A stretch of DNA of 64,000 nucleotides, from contig NZ_JAKWFK010000002.1 of assembly GCF_029522115.1 (NCBI RefSeq), positions 599,784 to 663,783 on the forward strand, written 5' to 3'. Position numbers and translations under genes: made by a program. The stretch is from Trinickia sp. Y13. Its GTDB lineage: Bacteria; Pseudomonadota; Gammaproteobacteria; Burkholderiales; Burkholderiaceae. The first letter of the stretch is position 1, and each line of letters opens with the position of its first letter. Under the pieces are notes generated by a model that saw only the letters and a program-made list of their open reading frames with translations, made no database searches and was not told where the DNA came from. This document shows positions 25,300 to 33,936 of the stretch, piece by piece.

Positions 25300-26244
25300 A
25301 TGAACGAAATCCGCGCGATTTCCGTGTTCACGCGTGCAGCGGCACTCGGAAGCCTGCGCCGCGCGGCCGTTGATCTCGGCGTGTCGCCGCAGGCCGCAAG
25401 CCAGGCGCTCGCGCAACTGGAAAAAGAACTGGGCGTACGGCTCTTTCACCGTTCGACGCGCAAGCTGAGCCTGACGGAAGAAGGCCAACGCTTCCTCGAT
25501 TCGGTCGAACCGGGGCTCGTGATCCTGACTCGCGCAATCGACGAAGCACGCCGTTCGCGCGAAGAGGTACGTGGCCCGCTACGGGTGAGCGCGCCACGCG
25601 CGTTCGGCGTCAAGGTCCTGTGGCCGCACATCCTGCAGTTCTCGCGGATGTATCCGGAAGTGCAGGTGGATGCGCAGTTCGACGACCGCTTCACCGATCA
25701 GATAGCGGAGCGCGTCGATGTGGGATTTCGCGGCGGCTCGCCGCCGGCCGACGGCGTCATTGCGCGACGCCTGAGCCCGATTCAGCTGATCGTCTGCGCG
25801 GCGCCCGCCTATCTAGCGCGCCACGGCAAGCCGGCATCGATCGACGCCCTGGCCGCGCACGCATGCACAGGCTACCGCCGGGCGAACACGGGACGCCTCG
25901 CGCCATGGGAATTCCAGTCGGGCGAAGAGATCGAATACCGCGAAATTCAGCCGTCCGTCTCGACCAACGACGTCGACGCCGAAACGGACGCCGTGCTGGC
26001 TGGCCTATGTATAGGCCAACTCGCGAGCTTCACGGCGGCCTCGCATATTCGCGCCGGCCGGCTCGTGCCGCTCTTGACGGAAACAGTCACACAACGCGAA
26101 TCGCTATACGTTTACTACCGCAGCCGCACGGACCAGCCGCTGCGTGTGCGGCGGTTGGTGGATTTCATGATCGAGCAGATCAGTGCGAGCCGGGACTTTT
26201 ATCTGACGCCATCGGAACTGCGGGAAGCCGAAGGAGAGAGTTGA
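25300..26244 (+). CDS. LysR-family transcriptional regulator
   Basis: 314 residues from the ATG at 25300 (GGAG seven bases upstream). The HTH is AAALGSLRRAAVDLGVSPQAASQALAQL, the wing RLFHRSTRKLSLTEEG, and the effector domain starts at about residue 90 (GPLRVSAPRAFG). It is divergent from the SDR gene with a 151-base shared promoter gap, the usual LysR target arrangement. Confidence 0.95.
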   Translation: MNEIRAISVFTRAAALGSLRRAAVDLGVSPQAASQALAQLEKELGVRLFHRSTRKLSLTEEGQRFLDSVEPGLVILTRAIDEARRSREEVRGPLRVSAPRAFGVKVLWPHILQFSRMYPEVQVDAQFDDRFTDQIAERVDVGFRGGSPPADGVIARRLSPIQLIVCAAPAYLARHGKPASIDALAAHACTGYRRANTGRLAPWEFQSGEEIEYREIQPSVSTNDVDAETDAVLAGLCIGQLASFTAASHIRAGRLVPLLTETVTQRESLYVYYRSRTDQPLRVRRLVDFMIEQISASRDFYLTPSELREAEGES

Positions 26245-26279
26245 ACCGAAGCCGGTTCCGCAAAATACGAACGCGGCCG

Positions 26280-26622
26280 CTGCGCGGTCGGATCGACGTC
26301 GACACGTGGATAGTCGCTGGCGTGAACGACTCGCTCGGTTCGCCGGCAGACGACAAGATCCTGAAGTTCCTACGCAAGGCATCCGCGTCAATTCAGCCGT
26401 GTATTCTCACTCGAAACGGGTCGGTCTCCAGCAAAAGCGATCGAAAAGTTGCGCATCGAGGCAGTGCGGCTGATGATCGAGCAAAGCCGTTACCCGCCCG
26501 ACGTGATCGCGAAGGAAACGGGTTTCCGCGACCGCCGCCATATGCGAGAGGCCTTCATGCGCGACTTTCACCTTCCGCCGCAAGCCATTCGGCGCAACGC
26601 GCGCGGTGCCGAGTCTCCTTAG
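26280..26622 (+). pseudogene. GlxA-type AraC-family regulator, internally deleted and frameshifted
   Basis: Two pieces of one gene are seen. About 26295-26395 reads VDTWIVAGVNDSLGSPADDK ILKFLRKASASIQ, matching the N-terminal DJ-1/PfpI domain. From 26401, in another frame, VFSLETGRSPAKAIEKLRIE and DVIAKETGFRDRRHMREAF match the C-terminal AraC HTH, ending at TAG 26620-26622. About 200 central residues are missing, so the gene is dead. Confidence 0.75.
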
Positions 26623-26655
26623 CATCGCCTACAACCCATCCTGCCTGGATCAAGC

Positions 26656-26990
26656 ATGGAACTTCGGCATCTTCGCTATTTCATCGCCGTCGCCGAGCTG
26701 CGCAGCGTGCGCGCCGCATCCGAGCAGTTGCACGTGACGCAGCCGGCCATCTCGCGCCAAATCCAGGATCTCGAAGAGGCCATCGGTGCGGCGCTGTTCG
26801 AACGCACGCCGCGCGGCTTGACGCTGACGCCCGCAGGCGATGCGTATCTGTCGGAGGCGCGCGACATCCTCGCTCGCGTCGATGGCGCGAACCGGCTAGC
26901 GCGCCGCATCGCATCGGGCGTGCAGGGCCACTTGCGCATCGGCTTCGTCGAAAACGCCGCGTGGAGCGGCATCGTCTCGCACGCGCCATG
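26656..26990 (+). pseudogene. LysR-family regulator, N-terminal fragment
   Basis: Begins intact with MELRHLRYFIAVAELRSVRA and a full HTH (ASEQLHVTQPAISRQIQDLE). It then ends in the linker at GVQGHLRIGFVENAAWSGIVSH (about residue 108), where the sequence switches to an unrelated gene. The effector domain is gone. Any product would be a DNA-binding stub with an out-of-family tail to 27159. Confidence 0.82.
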
Positions 26991-27445
26991 TCCCGTCCTG
27001 CTACGCTCATCGCCACCGATATCGACTTCGAACGCACCGGCTTCCAAACCGGCACGTTGCGTCTGCCCTATTCACACGACCGGTCGGCATACGGCCATGT
27101 GCCGATTCCCCTCGCCGTGCTCAATGCGGGCGCCGCCACCGGGCCCACCGTTCTGCTGACCGGCGGCAATCACGGCGACGAATATGAAGGCCCCGTCGCG
27201 CTGATGAAGCGGATGCAGCGCATGCCGTCGCTGTCGATACGCGGCCGCCTGATCGTCGTTCCCGGCCTGAATTTCCCGGCTTTCATCAACGGCACCCGCA
27301 CCTCGCCGATCGATCACGGCAATCTGAACCGACTGTTCCCCGGCGCGCGCAACGGGCACCCCACGGAGATGATCGCGCACTACGTCGAAACGGAGCTGCT
27401 CCCGCGCGCCGACGTCGCGATCGATTTGCATGCTGCAGTGGCCTC
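26988..27445 (+). pseudogene. Succinylglutamate desuccinylase/aspartoacylase-family fragment
   Basis: Starts at ATG 26988 (MSRPATLIATDIDFERTGFQ) and carries the family's zinc-site start TGGNHGDEYEGP and the GNLNRLFPG motif. It ends near IDLHAA at about 27440, where the second zinc ligand region begins and homology breaks off. Roughly half the enzyme is missing. Upstream it joins the LysR fragment and downstream the metallo-hydrolase fragment. Confidence 0.82.
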
Positions 27446-27474
27446 GCCATCGTGCTCTACGGCGCCAGCGCGTG

Positions 27475-28182
27475 CCCTTGCACACGCATCTGTGGGTGGT
27501 CGAAATCGACTGCGCGACGATCGTCGTCGATACGGGCATCGGCAATGGCAAGGGGCGGCCGTTCAGTGCGCTGTTCGACAAGCTCGACAACCCCGTGCTC
27601 GAGCGCCTGGACGCGGCAGGGTTCAAGCGCGAGAAGATCGATTACGTGCTGCTTACGCATCTGCATGTCGATCATGTCGGCTGGAATACGCATTGGCAGG
27701 ACGGTCGCTGGGCGCCCGTGTTTCCGAACGCGACGTATGTATTCGGCGAGCGCGAGCGCGATTTTTTCGCCACGCCGGAAGGGGCGCCGCGGCAAATGGT
27801 CTTCGACGATAGCGTGCTTCCGGTTATCGAAGCCGGACAGGCGCGTGTAGTGCCGGACGCGGGTGAAGAAATTCTCGATGGCATTCGCTTTCTACCGACG
27901 TTCGGCCACAGCATCGGCCACATGGCGATCGAGATACGCTCGCGCGGCGAAGCGGCGCTTTTCTCCGGCGACGTGATGCACAGCGCGGTCCAAGTGCATC
28001 GGCCGGAATGGAATTCGGTGTTCTGTCTCGATCAAGAGCAGGCGCGCGCATCGCGTCGACACTTGCTGACGTATGCCGCGGAGACGGGCGCGACGATATT
28101 TGCCGCGCACTTCGCACAGACCTCGGCGGGGACGGTCAAGCGGCTCGACAATGGCTTCGAGTGGCGCTACGCGGCCGCTTGA
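27475..28182 (+). pseudogene. MBL-fold metallohydrolase lacking its N-terminus
   Basis: 236 codons with a largely intact metallo-beta-lactamase core: IVVDTGIGNGKGRP, the zinc motif LTHLHVDHVG, the third His in FGHSIGHMA, FSGDVMH and AAHFAQT. The 5' end lacks about 30-40 residues and a native start, because the frame begins inside the junction with the desuccinylase fragment. The ATG at 27430 could restart translation, so some activity is not excluded. Confidence 0.7.
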
Positions 28183-28227
28183 TCCGAATCAGTGATCCAA
28201 TCCCCTCGATTCAATTCACAGTTGCCG

Positions 28228-28443
28228 CTATCCGCGTTTGCGCAGCGGCTCGAGCAAGCCTCTCAAGCCGTTATGGTCCATCTCGTGCATCAGCGCGAGC
28301 AGCCGGCCGATGTCGCCCCGCGGAAACCCTTCGCGCGCCAGCCAATTGAGGTAGTGGCCGGGCAGATCGGCGATGAGCCGGCCCTTGTATTTGCCGAAAG
28401 GCATGGCGACGGTGACGAGGCGTTCGAGGTCTGGGGCTTGCAT
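28228..28443 (-). CDS. DUF3820 family small protein
   Basis: 71 residues. MPFGKYKGRLIADLPGHYLNWLAREGFPRGDIGRLL is the DUF3820 signature (PFGKYKG...YLxW). The function is unknown; members are described as putative quorum-sensing-regulated factors and resemble nuclease-associated modules. It is single, with no operon partner. Confidence 0.9.
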   Translation of the reverse strand: MQAPDLERLVTVAMPFGKYKGRLIADLPGHYLNWLAREGFPRGDIGRLLALMHEMDHNGLRGLLEPLRKRG

Positions 28444-28753
28444 GCCCGATATTGTGCATCGCTTTGCGTGCCGTCGCGCCGAAAGCTGGTATTGTTTCTA
28501 CCGCCCGTCGCGCTGCCCTGCTTAGGCTTTCATTTGGCCTAGCATGGCTGCATGCGCGGCAATCCTGCACAGCAAGGGATGCGCGCGCCGATGGAATCAG
28601 TCGCGTCGTCGCTGCGATCGCGCTGACGAGATTTGCACGGCTTGCATCGCATTGCGCATGCGAAAGCGAATCTCGACAGCCGGTATGGGATCCCTACGCC
28701 CGCCGCCCGCGATGAAAACAGCGGCGACCGACCGACCCAATACGTGGGAGCAA
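28444..28753. other. Intergenic region upstream of the methyltransferase-like gene
   Basis: It contains the promoters of the DUF3820 gene (minus) and of the gene at 28754 (plus). The plus frame is open from 28544 but shows no conserved sequence before MRMESKH, so it is treated as leader. Confidence 0.45.
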
Positions 28754-30268
28754 ATGCGCATGGAATCAAAACACGCGAGTAGCGACGGACTCGACACCAC
28801 GTATGACTCCGGGCCGGATGCCGTCGCGCGCACGGACCCGGCGTGGATCGCCCTCGTCGAAGAGATCCGCCAAGCAGTGGCGCAAGCGCAGCCCGCCGCG
28901 AGCCATGCGGCGCAGGCGCTAGCGTGGCGCTGGATCCGATCCTTGACCCTAATGACACCCCACGACTCGACCCTCGCCTTCGAGCTCCTAAGGATGCAGC
29001 TTGGCGAGCTGCCCGCCCCGCAAGTCGCGGGCATGACCGCAGCGATGCTCGCATGGATCGAGGAAGCATTCATCCACGCGCGCTGCGCGGTATTCGCGAA
29101 GTATCTCAGCGCCGCGCAGGCCGAAGAGGTGCGGCGTCGGCAGCTCGCGCCCAAGAACCGGCGAGCGAAGCCCGAGCTGATTACTGAACTGCGAGCTCAC
29201 ATGGAGGCTGGCACGGATGTGAGGGCTGCCCCCGTGCAGGCGATGGTCGAGCGCTGGCAGCAGCTTTTTCGCGAAAGCTTCTGCGGAGACGACGCTGTGT
29301 TGGAAGCCTGTGTTCGCGGAGCCTTGATGCGCGAACCGGATTTGTTCTTGGGCATTGGTTTCGACGAGGCGACGCTCGCCTATCTGCACAAGGCGCGCAT
29401 GGTGGGCAACGACTTCACCCCCGCTGCCGCTGGACCCAAACCGAGCGCACTGACCGTGGCCATCCAGCGGGCAGCGCACCAGTTGCTCGATCGTCCGCTC
29501 GTGCTCGACGATCCGCTCGCGCTGGCGCTTCTTGGCGAAGGCGAGCAGCAGGCACTGCGCGAGAACCTCGAGAAGTTTCGTCAGCCGGTGTCCTTAGGCA
29601 TGCGCAGTTCCTTGGTCGTACGCAGCCGGTTGGCCGACGACGTGTGGGGCGAGGCGCTCGAGCGCGGCGTTCGCCAATACGTCGTCCTCGGCGCGGGCTT
29701 AGATACGACCGCTTACAGGCATCCCGATGCACCGGGGCGTGTCTTCGAAGTCGATCTGCCGGCCACCCAGGAGTGGAAGCGCGCGCGCCTGCAAGAAGCC
29801 GGCCTCGCGGCGCCGCAGTCGCTGCGTTTCGTGCCGGTCGACTTCGAGCGCATCGGGCTGGCCGAAGGCTTGGCGCGCTCCGGCTTCGATCCTAGCGCCC
29901 CGGCTCATTTCAGCTGGCTGGGCGTGACGATGTATCTCGACGAGGACGCCGTCACCGAGACCTTGCGCTTCATCGCAAACTGCGCCAAGGGCAGCGCCGT
30001 GCTGTTCGAATACGCGGTGCCGCTGTCGAGCTTGCCCCCCATCATGCGCATCGCAATGGAGCAGATAACGGCGCAATTTGCCGAGCGCGGCGAGCCGTGG
30101 AAGAGCTTCTTCGAACCTGCCGCTTTGACCGAGACGTTGACTAAGCTCGGCTTCAGCGGCAGCATGAGCTGGACCGCGAGCGAGTTGAACGAGCGCTATC
30201 TCGCGAACCGCGCGGATGGGTTGAAGCTCGGCGCGCCACCGACGCGGCTCGTTCTGGCAACGGTCTGA
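28754..30268 (+). CDS. Two-domain SAM-dependent methyltransferase (leucine carboxyl methyltransferase-like)
   Basis: 504 residues. The first 225 are helical (IALVEEIRQAVAQAQPAAS, WIEEAFIHARCAVFAKYLSA) and look like a TipAS/MerR-type ligand-binding domain, though this is tentative. From about 230 a TIGR00027/LCM-type methyltransferase begins. It has the SAM motif YVVLGAGLDTTAYRHP (309-324), the acidic ribose ligand in RVFEVDLP, and FSWLGVTMYLDEDAV. The start at 28754 is supported by GGGAG five bases upstream. It may sense and methylate the same small molecule. Confidence 0.82.
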   Translation: MRMESKHASSDGLDTTYDSGPDAVARTDPAWIALVEEIRQAVAQAQPAASHAAQALAWRWIRSLTLMTPHDSTLAFELLRMQLGELPAPQVAGMTAAMLAWIEEAFIHARCAVFAKYLSAAQAEEVRRRQLAPKNRRAKPELITELRAHMEAGTDVRAAPVQAMVERWQQLFRESFCGDDAVLEACVRGALMREPDLFLGIGFDEATLAYLHKARMVGNDFTPAAAGPKPSALTVAIQRAAHQLLDRPLVLDDPLALALLGEGEQQALRENLEKFRQPVSLGMRSSLVVRSRLADDVWGEALERGVRQYVVLGAGLDTTAYRHPDAPGRVFEVDLPATQEWKRARLQEAGLAAPQSLRFVPVDFERIGLAEGLARSGFDPSAPAHFSWLGVTMYLDEDAVTETLRFIANCAKGSAVLFEYAVPLSSLPPIMRIAMEQITAQFAERGEPWKSFFEPAALTETLTKLGFSGSMSWTASELNERYLANRADGLKLGAPPTRLVLATV

Positions 30269-30393
30269 TCTGGGTGTGCCCATGCATCACCCGTCACCAG
30301 GTGGGTGATGCAATCGGGCGATGCAAGCCGCTTCATCGTTTGCAGCCCGCGCCCGATTCAGGCGGCGCATCCGCCGCGCCTTGCGGCGGCATA

Positions 30394-30417
30394 ATATTTC
30401 GATTATATTGGAAATAT
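30394..30417 (+). promoter_or_regulatory. Probable ArsR operator
   Basis: Inverted repeat ATATTTC-N10-GAAATAT immediately before and overlapping the arsR start codon. This is an AT-rich island in GC-rich surroundings, as expected for ArsR/SmtB autoregulation. Binding here would block the promoter and translation start. Confidence 0.75.
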
Positions 30418-30739
30418 GGAAGAGAACGAAGTCATCCGCGCCCTTGCGGCGCTGGCTCACGAGTTGCGCTTGCGCGTGTTCCGGATGCTCGTCGTCGCGG
30501 GACCGGGCGGCCTGACGCCGGGTGCCATTGCGGGCGAGCTCGATATCCCCAATGCAACCCTCTCCTTTCATCTGAAGGAGTTGATGCACGCAGGCCTCGT
30601 CACTCAGCAGCGCGACGGGCGCAGCCTGATCTATCGGACCGCGTTCGAGCGAATGAACGCGCTGCTGGGCTTCCTCACGGAAAACTGTTGTCAGGGCGAG
30701 GCTTGCCTCGCGCCGAGCGCCGATTCCTGCAAGTGCTGA
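30416..30739 (+). CDS. arsR: ArsR-family arsenic-responsive repressor
   Basis: 107 residues. Winged HTH with LAALAHELRLRVFRMLV and GELDIPNATLSFHLKELMHAG. The C-terminal tail is Cys-rich: Cys91-Cys92 and Cys97, plus Cys105 and Cys107. This matches the CC...C As(III) site of the AfArsR-type repressors rather than the helix-3 CxC site of plasmid R773 ArsR. It is first gene of arsR-arsI-arsC-acr3 and overlaps its own operator. Confidence 0.93.
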   Translation: MEENEVIRALAALAHELRLRVFRMLVVAGPGGLTPGAIAGELDIPNATLSFHLKELMHAGLVTQQRDGRSLIYRTAFERMNALLGFLTENCCQGEACLAPSADSCKC

Positions 30740-30752
30740 AAGGAGCACCCTC

Positions 30753-31229
30753 ATGAAGCGATTTCACGTCCATGTTCACGTCGACGATCTGGCACAGAGC
30801 GTCGCGTTTTATACGAAGCTGTTCGCGGCCGAGCCGGCAAAGCTCGAAGCGGACTACGCCAAATGGATGCTGGACGATCCTCGCATCAACTTTGCGATTT
30901 CGACTCGTGGCACGAAAACCGGCGTAGACCATCTGGGCTTTCAGGTGGAGGAGGCCGCAGACCTCGCCGACCTCGCGCAGAGAGCGAAGGCCGCCGATAT
31001 GGCCTTGCTGGACCAGGGCGAAACCACATGTTGCTATGCGCGCAGCGACAAGCACTGGATCGTCGATCCGCAGGGTATCGCTTGGGAACACTTTCATACG
31101 CTGGATAACGTTCCGGTTTTTGGCGGCGGCAGTCAGCAGACGTCATCCTCGCGTGCATCGGTTTGCTGCGCCTCACCGGGCAAAGCCGCCGACGACTCTG
31201 TCAAACCGGCCGGATCCGCCTGCTGTTGA
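30753..31229 (+). CDS. arsI: ArsI-type C-As lyase / CadI-family metalloenzyme (VOC fold)
   Basis: 158 residues of the vicinal-oxygen-chelate family. Probable Fe(II) ligands are His7, His60 (GVDHLGF) and Glu112 (WEHFHT). The adjacent pair Cys93-Cys94 (ETTCCYAR) is the trivalent organoarsenical-binding pair known for ArsI. The last 30 residues add more Cys (ASVCCAS, SACC). It would demethylate methylarsenite or aromatic arsenicals to As(III), which Acr3 exports. It lies 13 bases after arsR. Confidence 0.9.
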   Translation: MKRFHVHVHVDDLAQSVAFYTKLFAAEPAKLEADYAKWMLDDPRINFAISTRGTKTGVDHLGFQVEEAADLADLAQRAKAADMALLDQGETTCCYARSDKHWIVDPQGIAWEHFHTLDNVPVFGGGSQQTSSSRASVCCASPGKAADDSVKPAGSACC

Positions 31230-31261
31230 GCCCACTTCACGACGATCAGGCGAAGCCCGCA

Positions 31262-31756
31262 ATGACGACGAACGTACTCATTCTCTGCACCCATAATTCC
31301 GCGCGCAGCGTGCTTGCCGAAGGCATGTTGAACCACTGGGCAAGCAAGCTGGGCAAGGATGTGCGCGCCTACAGCGCCGGCAGCGCGCCGAGCGGGCGCA
31401 TCAATCCGTTCGCGCTCGAAGCGCTGTCCAATGCGGGCGTCGATACCGCCGGCTATCGGAGCAAAAGCTGGGATGAATTCGCCGCCGACGATGCGCCGCG
31501 AATGCGTATCGTCGTTACGGTGTGCGACAGCGCGGCCGCGGAGCAATGTCCGCTTTGGCCTGCAAGCCCCGTCAAGGTTCACTGGGGCTACCCCGATCCG
31601 TCCAATGCGCCTGGCGGCGACGAGGGCAAACGGCAGGCGTTCGAACTCACACGCCAGGCGATCGGCTACCGCATGCTGCAGTTGCTCGCACTTCCGCTCG
31701 ATCGTTTAAGCGACACCGAGCTTCGACACGCGTTGAACGGCATTCAAACGCGCTGA
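31262..31756 (+). CDS. arsC: Arsenate reductase, low-molecular-weight phosphatase type
   Basis: 164 residues. The P-loop CTHNSARS at 9-16 carries the nucleophile Cys9; the general-acid loop WGYPDPSNA and VTVCDSAAAEQCP complete the LMW-PTP arsenate reductase pattern. It reduces As(V) to As(III) with thioredoxin or glutaredoxin electrons. The ATG at 31262 lies 32 bases after arsI, and acr3 follows after 26 bases. Confidence 0.95.
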   Translation: MTTNVLILCTHNSARSVLAEGMLNHWASKLGKDVRAYSAGSAPSGRINPFALEALSNAGVDTAGYRSKSWDEFAADDAPRMRIVVTVCDSAAAEQCPLWPASPVKVHWGYPDPSNAPGGDEGKRQAFELTRQAIGYRMLQLLALPLDRLSDTELRHALNGIQTR

Positions 31757-31782
31757 ACCGCCGGACCTGCCCAAAAAATCTC

Positions 31783-32853
31783 ATGACCGCCACTCACGTC
31801 ACGCCTTCGAAAAAGTCCCTGGCGAAAGCGCCCATCAGCTTCTTCGAGCGATACCTCTCCGTCTGGGTTGCCTTATGCATCGTCGCCGGGATCGTCTTCG
31901 GCCAGTTGCTCCCCGGTGTGTTCCAGGCGATCGGTCGAATGGAATACGCGCACGTCAATCTACCGGTCGGTCTGCTGATCTGGATCATGATCATTCCGAT
32001 GCTGGTCAAGGTGGACTTCAGCGCGTTGCATGAAGTTCGTCAGCACGTCAAAGGCATCGCCGTCACGTTGATCGTGAACTGGCTCGTCAAGCCGTTCTTG
32101 ATGGCGTTTCTCGCCTGGCTGTTCGTCAAGCACCTGTTCGCGCCGATGCTGCCTGCCGCGCAACTGGACAGTTACGTCGCAGGCCTCATCCTGCTCGCCG
32201 CCGCGCCCTGCACGGCGATGGTGTTCGTCTGGAGCCGGCTTACGGGCGGCGATCCGTTGTTCACGCTGTCGCAGGTGGCGCTGAACGACAGCATCATGGT
32301 GATCGCTTTCGCGCCGCTCGTCGGGTTGCTGCTCGGCATTTCCGCCATTACCGTGCCATGGGCCACGCTGCTCACCTCGGTTGTCCTCTATATCGTGATT
32401 CCGGTGATGCTCGCGCAGATGCTGCGCAAGGCACTGCTGCGCAGGGGACAAGCCGCATTCGATGCGGCGATGGAAACGATCGGGCCTTGGTCGATCACGG
32501 CGTTGCTTGCGACGCTCGTGCTGCTGTTCGCATTTCAAGGCGAGGCGATCCTCGAGCAACCGCTCGTGATCGCCCTGCTCGCGGTGCCCATTCTGATCCA
32601 GGTGCTGTTCAACTCGGCGCTCGCGTACTGGCTCAACCGAGCGGTCGGCGAAAAGCACAACGTCGCCTGTCCGTCTGCACTCATCGGCGCGTCCAACTTC
32701 TTCGAGCTCGCGGTCGCCGCCGCCATCAGCCTATTCGGCTTCAATTCCGGCGCGGCGCTGGCAACCGTGGTGGGTGTGCTGATCGAAGTACCCGTCATGC
32801 TGCTCGTGGTGCGCATCGTCAATCGTTCGAAAGGCTGGTACGAACGCGCCTGA
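31783..32853 (+). CDS. acr3: Arsenite efflux transporter, ACR3 family
   Basis: A 356-residue inner-membrane protein with about ten helices. Diagnostic is AAAPCTAMVFVWSRL, with the essential Cys at residue 143 in helix 4, and LNDSIMVIAFAPLV and ASNFFELAVAAAI later. It exports As(III) using the proton motive force. It belongs to the bile/arsenite/riboflavin transporter superfamily, unrelated to ArsB. Start at 31783. Confidence 0.96.
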   Translation: MTATHVTPSKKSLAKAPISFFERYLSVWVALCIVAGIVFGQLLPGVFQAIGRMEYAHVNLPVGLLIWIMIIPMLVKVDFSALHEVRQHVKGIAVTLIVNWLVKPFLMAFLAWLFVKHLFAPMLPAAQLDSYVAGLILLAAAPCTAMVFVWSRLTGGDPLFTLSQVALNDSIMVIAFAPLVGLLLGISAITVPWATLLTSVVLYIVIPVMLAQMLRKALLRRGQAAFDAAMETIGPWSITALLATLVLLFAFQGEAILEQPLVIALLAVPILIQVLFNSALAYWLNRAVGEKHNVACPSALIGASNFFELAVAAAISLFGFNSGAALATVVGVLIEVPVMLLVVRIVNRSKGWYERA

Positions 32854-32863
32854 GGTGTATTCG

Positions 32864-33415
32864 ATGAAACGCTCGTCCATCGTGGTTATCGCAGCCTCGG
32901 CCGCCGTCTTGTTCGGCGCCGCTGTGCTCGCGCCGCCCGCTATTGCCGAAACCACCGCACGCCAGAGCGATGTCGCGCGACGCGGATCGCAGGTGATGCC
33001 GTTTTCCCTTACCGCGACCACTCACGTCTTTACGAAGACGGCAGACGGCGGAATCCAGCAGGTACTCACGAAAAAGCGCCCGGACCCGAAGCAGGTCGCA
33101 TTGATTCGCGCCCATCTTGCGGCGATCGCCCAGGACTTTGCGGCAGGGCATTTCGATGCACCGGAGCAGATTCACGGCAACGACATGCCGGGCCTGCGGG
33201 CGTTACGTGCGGCACGGCAGGGCGAGCTCGATATTCACTATCGGGACGTGCCCGATGGTGGCGAAGTCGCCTATCGCAGCCGCAACCCTCGCCTCGTCGC
33301 AGCGATCCATGAATGGTTCGACGCGCAGGTGTCCGACCACGGCCGCGACGCGATGGCAGGGCATCAGGGGGGCATGATGCAACATCATGGGTCCGATGGC
33401 TCGATGCAGAAGTAG
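32864..33415 (+). CDS. Periplasmic protein of unknown function at the end of the ars operon
   Basis: 183 residues with a Sec signal peptide (MKRSSIVVIAASAAVLFGAA, cleavage near AIAE). The mature part has MPFSLTATTHVFTKTADGG, DPKQVALIRAHLAAIAQDFA and QIHGNDMPGLRAL, a family often misnamed aspartate carbamoyltransferase. The C-terminus is His/Met-rich (DAMAGHQGGMMQHHG), suggesting metal or metalloid binding. It starts 11 bases after acr3; GAGG eight bases upstream of ATG 32864. A role in periplasmic metal handling is inference. Confidence 0.8.
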   Translation: MKRSSIVVIAASAAVLFGAAVLAPPAIAETTARQSDVARRGSQVMPFSLTATTHVFTKTADGGIQQVLTKKRPDPKQVALIRAHLAAIAQDFAAGHFDAPEQIHGNDMPGLRALRAARQGELDIHYRDVPDGGEVAYRSRNPRLVAAIHEWFDAQVSDHGRDAMAGHQGGMMQHHGSDGSMQK

Positions 33416-33553
33416 AAGGCGGCACTGACAGCTAAATGGCAGTCATCGACGTTGCCGCCTTGATACCCTGCTTTTGTGCTTGCGCGGCGCATCGGCCACC
33501 GCACAGCCCGCGCCCCCGCCATCCCCCCTCTCTCAAGCAGGAGAATAGCGCCC

Positions 33554-33799
33554 ATGCTCGAACTGCGCCCAGGATGCGAATGCTGCGACAAAGATCTCCC
33601 GCCCCAAGCCGAAGACGCACGAATCTGCTCATTCGAATGCACGTTCTGCGCCGAGTGCGCGACGAACGTCCTGCACGGCGCCTGCCCCAATTGCGGCGGC
33701 GAGTTGGTCCCGCGGCCACGCCGCCCCGCGACCAAGTTGGCCAACAATCCCCCATCGAGCAAGCGGGTCTTCAATCCCGAATGCGGCAAGGCAACCTGA
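33554..33799 (+). CDS. DUF1272 zinc-ribbon-like small protein
   Basis: 81 residues. LRPGCECCDKDLPPQAEDARIC and ECTFCAECATNVLHGACPNCGG give six or more Cys in CxxC pairs, the DUF1272 pattern, likely binding zinc or another metal. It starts a group of genes (hemerythrin, norB) that is usually co-regulated by NO. Confidence 0.9.
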   Translation: MLELRPGCECCDKDLPPQAEDARICSFECTFCAECATNVLHGACPNCGGELVPRPRRPATKLANNPPSSKRVFNPECGKAT

Positions 33800-33936
33800 G
33801 CGTAGGAGCGGCCAGCGTCCACCGGACGCGACCATGAACCGCGGTTCGCTTCTTCGCAAACCCTTGACATATATCACTCGGCCCCGCGCCGAGCGCTGCA
33901 ACAATACGCCGATCCTGGTCCCCGAGCGTATCGAGC

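Noticed and set aside
25620..27812. A 730-codon plus-strand frame
   Set aside because: It runs through an out-of-frame LysR gene and then pieces of two other gene fragments; it is not one gene.
30284..30311. GCATCACCC / GGGTGATGC hairpin after the methyltransferase gene
   Set aside because: A 9-bp stem is present but there is no T-run, so a terminator is not claimed.
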